From the NCBI RefSeq assembly GCF_963678635.1, contig NC_087068.1:20504914-20564913 (forward strand): a stretch of 60,000 bases of DNA. Reading direction: 5' to 3'. The position numbers and the translations under genes are program-made. This document shows, piece by piece, positions 10,701 to 25,700 of the stretch (positions are counted from its first letter, which is position 1; each line of letters begins with the position of its first letter). The notes under the pieces are model-generated. The model saw only the letters and a program-made list of their open reading frames with translations, searched no databases and was not told where the DNA came from. The DNA is from Symsagittifera roscoffensis. Taxonomy: Eukaryota > Xenacoelomorpha > Acoela > Convolutidae.

Positions 10701-13700
10701 AAACGGTCATATTTGAAACTGTTTGACCGTTCTTTGATTTTTTTTTTACTTTAAAACTACCCTCCCAAATCTGAGATTTTCAGTTCAACCGTAAGAGCAG
10801 GTTGGTTGAAGTTCTCCTGCTTAAAAGGTTACGTCCATTTTTTCCCCACAAAAGGAATTGGTCTTCGGTAAAGTGAAGCTCCCCTATTTAAGAAACTATG
10901 CAAAGTTTTTTTTCACAAAAAGAGTCGTGGTCCTCATAAAAAAACGATTTATGGTTTTTGACAGTTTTTTTTTACTCGAAAACTGCTATCCGAAATCTAA
11001 TGTCTTTGAGAAAATTAGAAGTTCTCAAAAAGTTTCGCTCTTATTTTATTAGAGAAACAACAAAGGTTTTTGTTGAACTCAATTTTTAATTTTTGAATAT
11101 ATATTGATATTTCCCGCATCATTACAGCAAATTCAAAAGTCATCAAACAGGTTCCTTCAGCTACCGCAGTTCCCCGTACACATGAGATAGGGTTTCTCAA
11201 GCCATTTTGAAAATATTTTCTATTTTCAATTTTTTTTGTTTTGTCCGTGAATTATTTGTTTTTTGAAATCTTCGAAGTTTGTGTTGCAAGTTTTTGAAAA
11301 TTAATTGCTCGAAATGTTTTTGACCGAAATGTCTTGTGGAATTTTTTGTTTTCGGCTCAATGGGCGTCTGCCCACTTTTTATTCGCATAGTGGCCGCTGG
11401 GTAAATACAAAAATCTTAATTAATATTGGTGGTTGTTTGTGAGTTTGTTATTTCTGTCTCGTTTTCTATTCGCTTTTCTTTTTGCATTGTATCGCAAGTG
11501 ATGCGAAGCTCCGCTTCGCTTGTGTATGGAATTTGGTGGAATGGATTAGTTGAACAAACGGGATGCGGATCAAATCTAAATATTTGACATTTTTTGTGCG
11601 CATGTTATAGGTAAGAAGGAACTGACTGCGCCCGAGACTCTTCTAGAGATCTGCTCTCGAAAGGTTGCAGAACATTTTCCTTTTGAAGCGATAGAAAGAT
11701 ACAACGAACCCATCCCGGTGGACGTGCAGCTTAGAATATCGTTCTGGAGTTTTCCTTCTGCCGCATCCGACATTCGGCTTTATTCGTGCCTGGCGAACGG
11801 GAACTCGGACGAATTCTGTAAAGGAGAGTCGATAAGTGCCTCCCGTAACGCCGTCTCTAAGATCCTGCAGATTGGATTTTACCTGAGTGGCCAAATCAGA
11901 GTTCCATCCGCCCTTAGCACTCTCGCCAATTTGGGAAAATCCGAATGCCTTACGGTGTCTGTAACATTTGATAGGAAGCGGATTACGCATACGAACTGCG
12001 CTTGTCAGTCAGAAGTGCAATGGTGTCGACATGTTGTGGCGCTGTGTCTATACAGAATCGAACATCCGCTTGAAGCTGAAGTTCGTGCGCCTGTTTCTGA
12101 ATCTTTGTCCAGGTTACAGCGGGACCAGTTGCAAAAGTTTGCACAGTATCTCATTTCCGAGTTGCCAACGCAAGTGTTGCCTACGGCTCAAAGGTTGTTA
12201 GACCAGTTATGCGGATATGCACCTTCTGATATTAAGATACCTGTTAATCAGAGACAAGAAGCGGACTCAAATTTACTGAGTCCATCATCTATGCCTATTA
12301 ATTTGATCCAAGGTGCTCCAGATCCAACCGCTGGATCCTCGATTGACGATGTCAGTATGTGGACCTTAGATGAAGATAAACTTAGCTCTAAACTAAAGAG
12401 GACATTGTTAAAATTTGTCCAAATAATGCCAGCGTCAGTTAGTGATTTTGGCCAGGTGTATCCGCAATCAGCTACTCCGCCAGCCAGTAGCGAATTCAAC
12501 ACCTTGTTAAGACCAATAAGAGGCAAGGAGCCTGAACCTGTTTGGAATCTGCTCTCCATTATTCGTGAGTTATGTTCACGACAGGATCCGAACGCCATGT
12601 TGCTTCTTGATATCATCACGCAGCAATGTGTAAATATAGACTCATTGGTGATTTGGTGGTTCACATCTCGCACTGCTGCTCATTACTATCCGAACTCAGC
12701 GACTCGAACGAACGCCGCGAATTCTAATCGCAATCGCACTTCGGGATCAGTAGTTTCGAGTACTGTGGCGGGACAGCAGTGCTGCGCAACTCTCATGGAC
12801 GAAATCGTAGATCTTTGGACTTTGCTGCTGTTAAATCCGAGATTAGGAGTCAATGAAAAGGCTTCGCTAGTTCAAACAATGAGACTCTATCATGTCTTTT
12901 GTATTCACAAGATTCAGACTAATCAAGGAACTAGCTTGCAATTCAAAAGGAACGAGCTGCGTAACTTTCAGGTGATCTATAGATTAAATGTAATGTCCAA
13001 CAAACGCGAAGAACCTAAACTAGATTCAGAATGAAGAATTAAACTCAAAAATTAGATTCAGATTGAGAAATGGCCAGAGTGAGGTTTCCTGATTTGTTTG
13101 ATGAAAAATGTGCAATTGCATACATTATTAGGATGCTTTAAGATTTTTTGGCCTAAATAGATATCTAGATGTCAAAGAATTAACGCTGGTATTTTGCATA
13201 CCTCAAATCAATGATAGCACAAAAAGTATTGGAAAAAATTAGAAAAAATTTTAGTGCCGGCAATTTTTTACGACACTTTTATAAAGTAGGGGTAGCGGAA
13301 ATCCAAAGAAGCCAGAATTTCTGACCGATTATCGTAACGTTTTATTTATTTTTAGGAAACATGAAAATTAACATGTAAATTTTTCATGAAAATTAACTAC
13401 ACGAAAATTAACTACATTAAAATTGACAAATTGAAACTATAATTTTTTTTGTTTGTTTTAGGGCTTCAAACCAGTGATCAAAGCTGCCATGTCTGAATTC
13501 CCTGCTCAGTTCTACACTGAGTCAATGTTTAAATATAACAACCCTGTGATTCTGAGCTCGTCTCAACTGCTTTACACATATCCACGAGTGAACAACGTCA
13601 TAGAAACAGCACAAGGCATCCATGAAACTATGCTGAAAAAGAGCCAATTGGCTGCAGCAGCGGCTGAACAAGCGAGACAGGCCAGTGAGTTAGCAACAGG

Positions 13701-16700
13701 ATCAGTTGAAGGTCAAAATATTTCTTCTGAGATGTTAATGGACGATGAAGACGACTATTATGACCAAGATGAAGACTTGAATCAGTCTATCGAAGGTGTA
13801 GACGCAACTGCATTCCAGGATGGAGAGCTTTATGGGTTCGAGAATCGAGTCGAAAGTGGCGGCGGAGAAAGACTGGGGCTGATAAATCAGCATCAAAGTG
13901 ACTCGATCGACGAGGGATTAGACACGTCGAGTAGAAGAGCTTCAATTACGTCATCAGGATTGCGTAATTCATATGGAGGTAAAATTACGTTTCAATAACA
14001 TTTAAAAAAGAATTGATGAGCTTTCCATCTTTAGAAGTTGTATTTGGAAAGGTTTGCGGATAGTGTCTTTTCTATATTGTTTGAAAAATTCTCAGCAGAG
14101 TTGATTGATTGACGCATGACTTTTGACGTCTATTTTAAGAACTTGTTTCAAGTCAATTTCAATTGAAATTGCTCAATTGAGCCCAACTGAATTCAAATTT
14201 ATTGCTAATGTGGCAGTGTAAAGGAAAGTTTGCGTTTGAGCCTGAGTATTGGTTCAAATCTGCAAGGTTAAAAAATTGATTTGTCGGATTTTTGTTTGTC
14301 TGTTTTAAGTTTTATCGGCTTAGTTGCGGCAGCGCGGATTTTTCTTGTGACTTATGCACTTTTCATTGCAGTTGCAAGTGTTCTTCAGTGTAATTTCAGG
14401 GGAACTTAAAACTTTTGAAAAACTTTTTTTTCGACTTGTGTGGTATTGCAAGTGAAAATAGTGGAGTTAAATTATTGAACGAAATTTGATTTTCGATGAA
14501 TCTAAGTGTTAAATTAAAAAAAAACGTGATCAACTTCTACTTTCGAAAGTGGTTTTTATTTTTCAGATTTCCCAGCAGAATAAAAACTTCACCTTTTAAT
14601 CCAATGTTCTCAAATTGAGTTAATTTTATCAAAAAAGTCTCAAACCTAAGTTTTTCTTGTAGCTTGAAAAGCTTCAAGATCATATATTTTTTCTTCAAGT
14701 TTTTGTACTGTAGACTCTAATCCAAATTTATTAAACTTGCGAGAGCAAGTGTCTTATTGAGATTTAGACTTTTTCCTGTAAACACCTTTCTTAGAAATTT
14801 TATTTCCTTTTCTTACTTGCTGTGTTTTGTACCTAAACACTTCAGATTTGTTCTCACTTGGAATTAAAATTTAAAAGATTTTTAAATATTTTTTCGGCTT
14901 AACTTGTGTCTGCTCAAAGGTTATCTACTTGGTTTCTTCTTTGTAAAATTTGTTCCGTTGCTACTTACGCTTGCGATAAGCAGGCTTTATCCAACTGGAA
15001 TACAGAGTTTTTTCGGGGTATCTTGGCTTATAATTAATTGTATTTTGGCTTATAACTTAGCCTGGAGGTAACGAATATGCTTGGGACTGCAAAGGTCGTG
15101 GGTTCGAATCTGTCTAGGATATGTTTTTTTTTTCAAACGGGAAATGTTTTGTTTCAAATAAAATTCCCGGCCAATTATGTCTGCTTTATCTGTTGTCGGC
15201 TTAGTTGTCGCATCTTGAAATCGTTTTTTTTTTGCTGCGCGCATTTTTTTTATGTTCCTTTTAGTGTGTGATTTACTCCTACAATTTGATTTTACTTAAC
15301 TTGACTTAGTTTTTCCTGCTTTGTTTTTTTGTTTCGCTTAGAAAGTTCCGCGGTCCAAATTATTTCGGCCTATTTTTTATCGGCTTAATGACATAATTTT
15401 GGGTCGTTTCAACGAAAAGACAACTTGAACACTCCCCTCCGCATTTTTATTTTTGGTTGTCTGTTCACCAATCAGTTTGTTGGAATTTTCTTTATTTTCA
15501 TTTTGGAAAATTATTTCATTGGAATGAAATTCTTTGGAAAAATTTTAGTTTTTTTTTTAAAAAACTTCTGGTTTTCAAAAAGGGGTATTAGTTGAAAGAC
15601 CGCCTACTCCACTGTGTGCCTCTGTGTACTCCTCTAGTTTCTCTTTCTACTTGATCCCTCTGTCTACAGCCCTCTCAAATCTGAGTTTTTGGTTTCAATG
15701 AATGGAACGGTTTCAAAAGTTCCCTGCATGAATCTTTTTTGCACATAAAGTTATGACCCTCGGAAAAGTCAAAATTTTGATTTTTTGACGTTTTTTTTTT
15801 ATTTTTTTTTATATTTCTCCAGAACTACCCTCCCAAATCTGAGATTTTGGTTCAATCGAAATTACAGGTTGACTGAATTCCTTCTCCATAAGCGGCTACG
15901 ATTCATGCTATGATTCATGGGAAATGTCAAATTTTTGATTAGTTGTTCGATTTTTGGATTTTTCTCGCCAAATATCCTGCCAAATCTGATACGTTTAATC
16001 TGAACGACAGGTTGTTGAAATCCTACCTTTATAACTGGCTATGCTCAGTTTGTTAAAGAAAAAAGTTATGGCCTTCAAACAAGTAGAAGTTTTGAAAATG
16101 ACAGTTTTTTGCAATCTTTTTGACTATACGCGAAAACTACTGTGCAAATTCTCAAGTTGTGTTCAATCGAGAAACCCGGGGAAATGTCATCTCCTTGGAA
16201 AAATTGATCATCTCGAAATTTTTTACTCTTCTTTCTTTAAATGATTTTTTCCAAAACTGTTAATATTTTTCGCAATGGAAGTTGATACGACTGATCCTGT
16301 TAATTTTGCGATAATTGAACTTCAAGCCTGGGACAATCATTTATTATATTGTTCCAAGAAATTAGCTTTTTTTTCAGGTATTTTTTGGTTAGCTTCTTAA
16401 CTCATTTTACTTCAAGTTAATATGGAAAATATTCCGTACTTGCCGTATGTTATGAAAGTTTGGGTTGTACTGCAGTTTTTTTATTTTGTATTCAGTGTCT
16501 ATTCTGCCTGATGTGGCGCGAAGCTCAGCTTCGCCTCTGTGTATAAGTTGTTCATGCTCAAATTTGTTTTCGCTTTTATGTTTTTTCAAGTTCGATCCGA
16601 ATTCATATCGTAAAAGGCAAATTAAGCTCTCGAAAAGAAAAAAATGGTCAAATGGCGCAAAAAACGAGAGAAAACTTCAATTGGCGTAAAAACTGTTCAT

Positions 16701-19700
16701 GAATGACTTGTAGTTTCTGAAAAACATTTTATTTTGCACAATTCCCATTGAACGACAAATATCTATTGATAGAGTTTTCATAAAAGGTCTTAGTTTCATC
16801 GAAACTTTTATAAATACATTTTCGAGCGCGTGTCGTGTAGTCAGAAACTGGAATTTTTCAATTAAACAACTTTCCCATATCTTAGAGCGCTTTATTTTGA
16901 TTACTAAAATTCCTACGAATAATATGAGTTACCGACACATGCTGATCAATCTATACCTTATTTAATTGGCGTTTCACTTAAGACGTTTAAGAAGTACCAT
17001 GTTGACTCCTTTAAGAAGTCACTGTGTTGACATATTTAAGCTTTTTGAACGTATTATTTTTTGCATATTTAACAAAAGATTTTTTGCCCGTTTAAGCTAT
17101 ATCGTATTTTGTAATGCTTAAGATATTTCAATCTTTATCTTTGTATAGATCTATACATTATTTAATTAGCCTTTCACTTGAGACATGTTTAAGAAGTCCT
17201 TATTTTGACATATTTAAGAAGTCCTCGTGTAGACATGTTTAAGCTTTTTGAACGTATTATTTTTGCATGTTTATCAAAAGATTTTTTGTGCGTTTAAGCT
17301 GTGTCGTATTTTGTGATGCCTAAGAAGTTTCAATCTTTATCTATGTATTTATACATTATTTAATCGGGGTTTCACTTGAGACGTGTTGAAGAAGTACCTA
17401 TTTTGACATATTTAAGAAGTCTATGTTGGCATATTTAAGCTTTTTCAACGTATTATTTTTTGCATGTTAAACAATATTTTTTTTGCACGTTGAAGCTATA
17501 TCGTGTTTTGTACTGCTTAAGAAATCTCAATTCGCACATGTTTAAGAAGTCGCTATGTTGGTCTGTTGAATATTCAAAACATTGCAAGGGTTGAAATGCT
17601 TAATCAACTCTACATTTTTTCTATATTCGCAACGTAAAACTATCAAATTTTTTTTTGTATCACAATTTATATAACTAATTTTTGCATATTAGTTTCTCAA
17701 CTTTCTAGTGGTGTGCTGTCGGTGTACACTCATAGATTGCATATCTGGCGTCCAAGTATGACTGCTGAACTCCTTTTGGTTTTCGAGATATGGTGTTTTT
17801 TATGATTTTTAATTTTTTTTTTGGAAATAACTTATACAAAAATTCCAAGCGAACTTTTTCTTTTTCTCAGCGCTAAGACGGAGTCCTGTCAGTTACTCAG
17901 TAGCGTTGCAATTCTGCCCCCAAATAATTCTTTTAGTGTTCGAGATATGGCGCTTTTATGATTTTCTCAATTTAAAAAAAAAGACTTTTTTCCCCTTTTC
18001 TTACAAGTTTTCAACCTGCTTTATTATTGAATCTTAACAAATTCCATGTTTCTTCTGCAATTGGCCTAGAGCTAACGCTGTTGCTTTTGAACCCTGAGGT
18101 CAGGAGGTTAGAGTCTCTGTCGGACCTTATTTTTCAGCAGGTTTGCGATTGAATTTTTTTCCGGAAAAAAATTGGTTTGTCGGACTTTCGTTTATCTGCT
18201 CAATTTTTGCAGATTAGCTGCCATATTAGGGATTTTTCTTGTCTTCTAAACAAGTCTCATGGTATTTGTAAGTGCTTTTCTTTGTAGTTTCAGCGGACTT
18301 GAAACTTTTTAAAGTTTTTTTTATAAAATCTTTTTTCGGCTCAACTGGTATGTGCTCAAAGATTGTCGGCTATGTTTCCGCTTCCTCACTTTTGTTCCGT
18401 TGCTAATTTACAATGTAAATCTCATGCTTGGCATGTTTTCCTAGAATTACTGCTTGATAAAACAGGTATTATGAAAATATATGGGATTGGTTTTAACTTT
18501 TTTGAGACGCTTCGGATTTTTTTTTTTTTACAAATGTTTGTTTTTCTCAAAAACTATTCTCCCGATTTGGAGAAAAGGGTATCACTGGAGGGACTGCCCA
18601 CTCATTTCAATCGGTTATCGCCTTCGGAAACATATGTTTTCCTCGAAAACTATTTTCCCGATTTGCACGAAAGGGGTGTCAATGGAGGGACCGCCTACTC
18701 ATTTCTTCGCTTATGGCATTCAGATTTTTTTAAGCCTTTTTTGACCATTTTTTAAACTTTTCTCGAGAGCCACTCTCCCAAATCTGAGTTTAAGGGTTCA
18801 ATCAAAACTACAGGTTGCTTGAGTCTCTTTTGCATAAGCGCCTAAGCCCAATTGTTTTTACACAAAAAACTATGATTCTCGGTAAACTCAAATTTTTGAT
18901 TTGTTGGCTGCTTTTTGGAACCTTTCACGACTTTTCTCGATAACCATCGTGCCAAATCTGGTATCAAGGGTTAAATTGAATCAACGGGTTGTTGAAAGCC
19001 TTACATTATAAATGGTTACGCCCATTTCTGAAAGGAAAAAGTAATTGCCTTCATTGTCTTGAAACTTAGATCATTTTTTGGAAACTTTTTGACTTTTCTC
19101 GAAAACTACACTGCCAATTCTTAGATTCACTGGTTAATCCTGTTTTGGGAAACTTTTACTGCTGAAGTGGCCTTGGCATACTTTTGGATTTCGGAAAATG
19201 AAATTTTTGAACGTTATATTGTTTTTTTAGAAACTTCTCGAAAAGTTTTTGACCTTCCTATGAGTGCAATCTAAAGAACTGGTCGCGAAAATTATTTTAA
19301 TAGAAGTGGTGACTTTTGAATTTCCAATATCTCAAGTTTTTCACTCTTCCCGTTTATTTTAGTAGAGAAACAATTAAGGTTTTGGGCAAAGTAGTTTTTT
19401 TAAAATGACCATTTCATGCTGCATCAGCATGAAAAATTCAATAATTATCAAACACCTACCTCCAGATTTAGCTGGCTCGTAATTAAATTTAATCGAGACA
19501 TACTAAAATGTTCACCCGTTTTTTTTTTCAACTATCTTCATTTTTTTAACTTGTTTTTTTCATGATTGTGTTGTATGGCAAGCCGCTTCCCCTCTGTGTA
19601 TATAATTTTTCATCTTTTCTTTTTAAAGATTTTGGCTGATTTTAAAGCTGTTTAGTTGTCTCATGTAACATCTTTTGAGGGACAAAATGTGTTGTTATGC

Positions 19701-22700
19701 GTTAAAACCTTTCTGCTAACAGGTTTTTTCGCTCAACGGTTGTGGACCCAATGTCGGCTTAGTTTACGCCTTGATAAATTTTGTGTCTATGCTTAATTAA
19801 CTCTGGCAATTGTGTTTTACACAGGTTTTCCTAAAATTGAGCATACTCAATGCAAATGAATCGAAATTTTGGTTTTGCCTTATGGTTGTTGCCTCTTTTG
19901 GCTCGTTGCAGTGCTATTTTTGTGTTCTATCGCTAGTGGTGCGACGCTTAGCTTCGACTCTGCCCTAAAAATTTCATAAAGTTCAAAGAGTTTTGAGGCG
20001 ATCTGTCTTTTTTTGAAAGAAATGGTCAATCATTTTTCCTGTCTCCTTGAGTTCATTCGCACTTTTCGAACTGCCTTGACTGTTGGCTATGTTTTTTGTA
20101 ACTTATAGCGAATCTGGACTTCCCTCCAATTACACATTTCAACGCCTTCCTGGGCAATGAAGCGAGCAACGAGGCCAGCAGCTCCTCCAGCCAAAGAGGC
20201 GGAAATCAGTCTGCCTCTGATTCTCTCAGGGCACCCTTGGACGACCATGACAACGAGGACCTCCAAAGAAGAGGCAGGCAGCTCCCGACGGTGGTTGGAA
20301 TAAGTGGGGGCGTCTCCGCTGGAAAAGGAAAGTTGTCAGCATCGAAAAGTGTAGCGAGTGGAACTAATGTGAAAAGTGGCAAGAATAGAGTGTTCGACAT
20401 ATTTGCCGATTTGGTGCCTATCAAGTGCAATATTGAGGTGTGAAATAAATATTAATATCATGAGTTCTAGAATCAGATAAGCAAAATTTCATTTCATTGC
20501 AATCTCTTATGGCTGATACTTATTTTCCGTATAGATTCATAACCTTTCATAAGCTCAAATCTTAGCGGAAGCTTTGAAACTTATGTTTAAGTTGCTTCAT
20601 CTTCTGATGGAGTCCTTGCATGCCCACAACTTCCGGGAGCAAGCATTCGCTGTGGCCACAGAACTGGCTGATGCCCTTGTTAACAACTGTCCAGACTTGT
20701 TAGCTGACCCCCCTCCCCACACCAGATTCAGACGCAAGATCAGATACGAACTTAGTGCTAGAGCATGTCAGATCCTGCAGAAGATAGTATCCGTGGTAAA
20801 TGTGTTGTCTGAGAAGGCCGAACTGAAAACTCAGGCTTTCAAGTTGGGAGTTTGTGGTCTGGAAATTGCGAGGTTGCCGTCTCCTTCCAAAATGTTCGAG
20901 GTGTGTATATTTTGTTATTAAGAGTCGATGTACGTAGTTCAGACTCTTAAATAGGTGGTGATGATTTTGTTTCAGGAAAATATTAAAATTTGTTCAGGCT
21001 CAAATTTATTTTTTCGTGGTTTGACTTGTGATTTCTTTCTAAGTTCAGTTCATTTCCATTGAACGGCAAAAATGTAAAGGTTACGAAAAACGTGATCGAC
21101 TTCTAGTTTCGAAAGTGGAATTTAATTTTCAGCGAAATAAAAATTTTACTTATTGGTCCAGTTTTCTCAAACTGGGTTAATTTTATCAAAAAGTGCGAAG
21201 CATAAATTGTTCTAGAAATTCAAAGAGCTTTAAGGGCATCTAATTTTTTCTTTGAATTTCGAAAGATGAGATTTTTTCAAAAAAAAAACAAGACTGTTCT
21301 TTTTTGTTTACTTGCGTTCGTTGACTCTCAACTGTCTGTTGGCTATATTATTATTTTTGATTGAGATGCGATTAGCGATATTCTTCTATATTCTTTGAAC
21401 AACAAAAATAACTATTCATGATGAGTTGCTTGAAGGAAATTACAGCTCTAATATCTGAACATCATATGTGAGTTGCAATTTCTTCCACAGGAGTTAGATG
21501 GAGTGTAAACTATTTTGGATCAAATTAGATTAAATGAATTTGATTTTTAAACATCCTAACTTGGGTTATTATGCAGGTGAAGATGTACCATTTGGAGACC
21601 GTGATCCTGGGTCAGCTGCGTGCTATTCCCTGTGGGTTGGGTGAGATTCAGATTCTGAGGGAGAAGGCTCAATACCTGGCCGACTTCTCCCATTTCAGGG
21701 GCAGATACCTGCTGCCTACTCACCTCGCTATGGTCATCTTCGAGAACCTGTGCTGCAATGACAATAATCATGCAAATGGTATTGTAAATAGATTAAAAAT
21801 TAGGTGATGTTTAATTTTCGAAAATTTGCTGAACACTAGTTTGTTGACAGGAAACCAGATAATAAACCAACATAAAACTTCGATTTCTTGAAGGGCGTAT
21901 TATAGTTGATATACTCAAAAAGTTGACGAGGTCCAAGAAACTGAAAATTGGTTTGTGATAATTAGCTAAGTATTTCAGCTACAAGCGGATCCGAAAACTC
22001 ATCGGATAGGAAAGCATCAGACTTGGAAGTAGGAGTGAAGGCTACTTTGGCAGTTCTGGCTATGAAACCACAAGTGGCCGAAGCTGACAATCCCCTCCTC
22101 TGTGAGAGTCTGAGACGAGCCAGATCCGAACTGACTCTGAGTTTACTTCTCAAGTTCAGAAATGAACCCAAGTTGCTGAGGGATATTTTAAATGCGTTAC
22201 TGGACCAGGGACCACGAAGAGTGGATTTGGTAGTCACAATGTCATCTGGACAAAGTGGACCTCAGAGGAACAAAGTGCACAGATCCAGCAGTGGGAAAGC
22301 ACCAGCATTAACTTCTCAGATGCCTGTGAATTCCCAATTCATAGAAGAAGATTTCTATGGTAAGTTTTCTATCCGCCTAGTTAATCCAAATTGTTAACGG
22401 TTTTCTCTGAGGAATGCGAGAAAAAGACTTCCTATAAATGTCATGCTTTAATAATGATACGCCTAAATCTTAAATTTTTTGATGTTCAGACTTCGTGATG
22501 GATAGCTCAGAAAGCAGGTCAGACTCTCCTTTCAGACAAGAAGACAACGCAGCGTGCACTTCGGCTGACGGAAATCTGAATCAAATCAAACCCCAAATGC
22601 ACAAGGTTAAGATTTATGTTTAAATCATTTTTCATTTTTAGTGTAAAAAATGAAGAGAGTTCAACTTATTTAGGTCGCAATGATTTTTTAATTGTTTTTT

Positions 22701-25700
22701 TTTTCAATTTGTGCACGCTCAAATTTGATTTTTTGCAGTTTGAGCTATGATTTCTGTTCAAGTTTCTTTGTTTACACTAGTTTTTATTAACCCCTGGCCA
22801 GCTCCCGCCTTTCAACCTTGGACTTTTTATTCCGTGGGGGAGAGAGATGTCATCCATTTTGCCGCAGCTGGTCTCGGCAACGGCTGCTCGTTTACACGTC
22901 GAAAAGCAAAAGCGGAAAGGTCACGAAAAAGTGAATGACTTTCAGTTTCAAAAAGGGACTTTTTACCCTTACGATAAGCAAAGGGTATTGCAACCCGGTA
23001 CTAGAATTTTTTCCCGTACATAAATTTGTTCACAGAATGGTCAATTTAGTAATTTACCCTTTCTAAGTTCCTTTTATTTTATTGTAACATTATTAAGAGT
23101 AATCAACGTAGTGAAGGCTCTTATATAGGTCTTGCTGTTTTTTTGTTTTGTTTGAGGAAAAAGTCTCAAAATATTGATGCACTTACGTATATATGCACTT
23201 TTTGAGTTCAATTGAAATTCCTCTGCTGAACGTGACCATAATAGCACTCTCCAAATACGAATGTGCAAAGGGCGCGAAAATTCGTGAACGATTTCTAGTT
23301 TTGAAAGTGGAATTTAATTTTTAGATTTCCAGCGGAATAAAAACTTTACCTGTTGATCCAGTTTTCTCAAGTCGGGTTAATATTATCAAAAAAGCGCCAA
23401 TCATAAATCGTTCTAGAAATTCAAAGACTTGAAGGGTGTCTATTTTTTTGTTTGAAATTCGAAAGTTGAGCTTTTTTCTACTAAGTCAGTGTTTTTTTTA
23501 AATGTTTACTTGCGTTCATTACTTTTTTCCAAAATTCGATTGGCTGTTTTTCAGTTTGGGTGTCGGCCTTAATTCTGTCGCTTATTTACTTAATAATTTT
23601 TTTTTGTTAGTATAAGTTGATATTTCAAAATTAAATAGACTCGAATTTGACAATTATTCAACTTCTGCGGCACTTTTTAAAAACCAATAAATATAAAACT
23701 TCCATTTAAAATTTTCGGTTTCTTTTAAGCATTTTGAAAATTCCTTGTTAAATTACTAACGGTGCAGGTAATTTTGTTCTAGGATTCTTGTCTTTTTTGC
23801 AATTCTAGCTCTTTTTGACAAAAATAAACTATTTTTTGAATTTTTTCTTTCAATTCACGATTCCATTTGCTTGTAATTTAAATTATTCATTCTTGTATTG
23901 CAAGTAGTGCGAAACTCAGCTTCGCCTCTGTAATTTAGATTTCCCAGCTGAATAAAAAAAGCTTCTGATCCAGTTTGCTCAAATTGGGTTAATTTTTCAC
24001 TTGAGAAATTGACAATCTTAATTGTTCTTAATGATTTAAGTTTTAAGGGCATATATTTGTGCTTTCAAAACGGAAAGCTGACGTTTTTTAAGAATAGATG
24101 AACGCAGTGGAGACTCACATAGATGGTCATGATTTTTTTTAGTTTTTTTTTCCAGGAAAACCCTCAAATTTATTCATGTTCAAATTCGATTTTTGGGGGT
24201 GTGACTTCGATTCTTTCCTTTCTTTTGTTAGAAGGCAGACAATTTCCACTATCGAAAAGCCAAAGAGTAAAGGTTAGAAAAAGTTAACCGTTTTCTAGTT
24301 TCGAAAGAGGAGTTTAATTTTCAGATTTCCCTATGGATTGAAAAAAAGCTATTGATCCAGTTTTCTCAATTGCTTCATTTTATAAAAAACCTCAATAAGA
24401 AATTGTTCTTGATTTTCAAAAAGCTTAAGGGCCATTTATTTTTATTCTGAATTTTGAAATTTGAAGTTTTTCAAAAAACGAGTCAGTTTTTTTGTTTCCC
24501 TACGACTCTACTTACTGTCTGTTGGCTATGTTTCCAAAAACATACAGAATTTTTTCTTTCCTTTTTATTGACACTTTACAATGGTCCGTTGGCTCAGTTA
24601 ACATTTATTTCATTTTCATTGCCAGTAAAAAAAGCAATTTACGTTTTCCTATTACAAATGTGTTAATGGAGCAAAATACGTGAATGACTTAGATTCGAAA
24701 GGGGAGTTTTAATTTGAGATATTCCAACAGAATGAAGAAATTACCTACTATTGTTTTAGTTTTTCTTAATCGGATTAGCTTTATGAAAAAAGTGTCGATC
24801 ATTAAAACTTTTTGAAAATCAAATAGCTTCAGCGTGATCTGCTGGTCAAAATCAGGTTTTATATATTCACGAGTAAGCAGATTTAAGAAGCATTCAAAGT
24901 GAAAGCGCGTTACTAACAATGAGTGCATTTTTTTAAAATCAATGCAATTTCAAATTCAATGGGGAAATTGATTTTTTCTCACACTACCCCTGAAAAATTT
25001 TCTAACATATAATATCATTAAAAGAATTATTTCCCAGTGATCTCAATAATTACCAAGCTGCTTTCAAGAAACCAAACTATTTAGTCCATTGGCGCTCTGT
25101 ACCTGCAGTCATTTTTCTTAACTTGCACCTTTTTCTACGGCCTTCGAAAGTTCCAATGGGGGAATGTTTGACCCTTTCTTTTGGATTATCTCGAAAACTA
25201 CTCCACCAAATTTGGGATTCACGATTTTATCGAAAGAAAAAATAGCTGAAATCTCTTTCGCACAAGCCGCCACGCCTTATTTTAGTATGCCTCAAAAAAC
25301 TCGTTGATGATATTGAGGTAGTTTTTTAATAGTGTTGAACGTAGTCAGGGATCTTATATAGGTCTTGCTGATTTTTTTTGTTTTTTTTTTCAGGAAAAGT
25401 CTTAGAATTTGTTCACGCTCAATTTTGAGTTTTCGCGGTTTGACTTGTGATTTCTTTCGAAGTTCATTGTGTTTCCATTGTTAAAAGAAAGGCAAAATCC
25501 ACTATTGAATAGCAAAAATGTAAAGGTCAGGAAAAACGTGATCGACTTCTAATTTCGAAAATGGAAATTAATTATCAGATATCCCAGTGAAATAAAAATT
25601 TTCCTATTGATCCAGTTTTCTCAAATTGGGTTAATTTAAACAAAAAAGTGTCCATCATAGTTTGTTCTACTATAAAGAGCTTTAAGGTCATATTTTTTTC

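Larger units (their letters stand above)
7731..11610 (+). repeat. ZSWIM8 intron 1
   Basis: 3.9 kb. It contains an R2-type fragment with TTGCGATAAGCAAGG (about 7985-8070), a LINE relic (8165-9230), R2-family 5' sequence (about 9240-10190) and R2 internal tandem units (10360-11050), closing with the hairpin GCGAAGC-TCC-GCTTCGC at 11503-11519. No other gene. Confidence 0.65.
13979..20108 (+). repeat. ZSWIM8 intron 3, the largest intron
   Basis: 6.1 kb with no gene. In order: an R2 start (14240-14450), a partial R1 (14515-14660), an R2 middle (14880-15010), a tRNA-like SINE head (15056-15125), R2 internal units (15660-16250) with its hairpin at 16518-16534, a 200-bp tandem array (16948-17570), another tRNA-like head (18064-18125), a long R2 copy (18120-19400) and a decayed hairpin near 19941. 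Confidence 0.65.

Noticed and set aside
13979-13998. Exon 3 stop as the end of the protein
   Set aside because: A good donor precedes it, and downstream exons continue the same family in phase.
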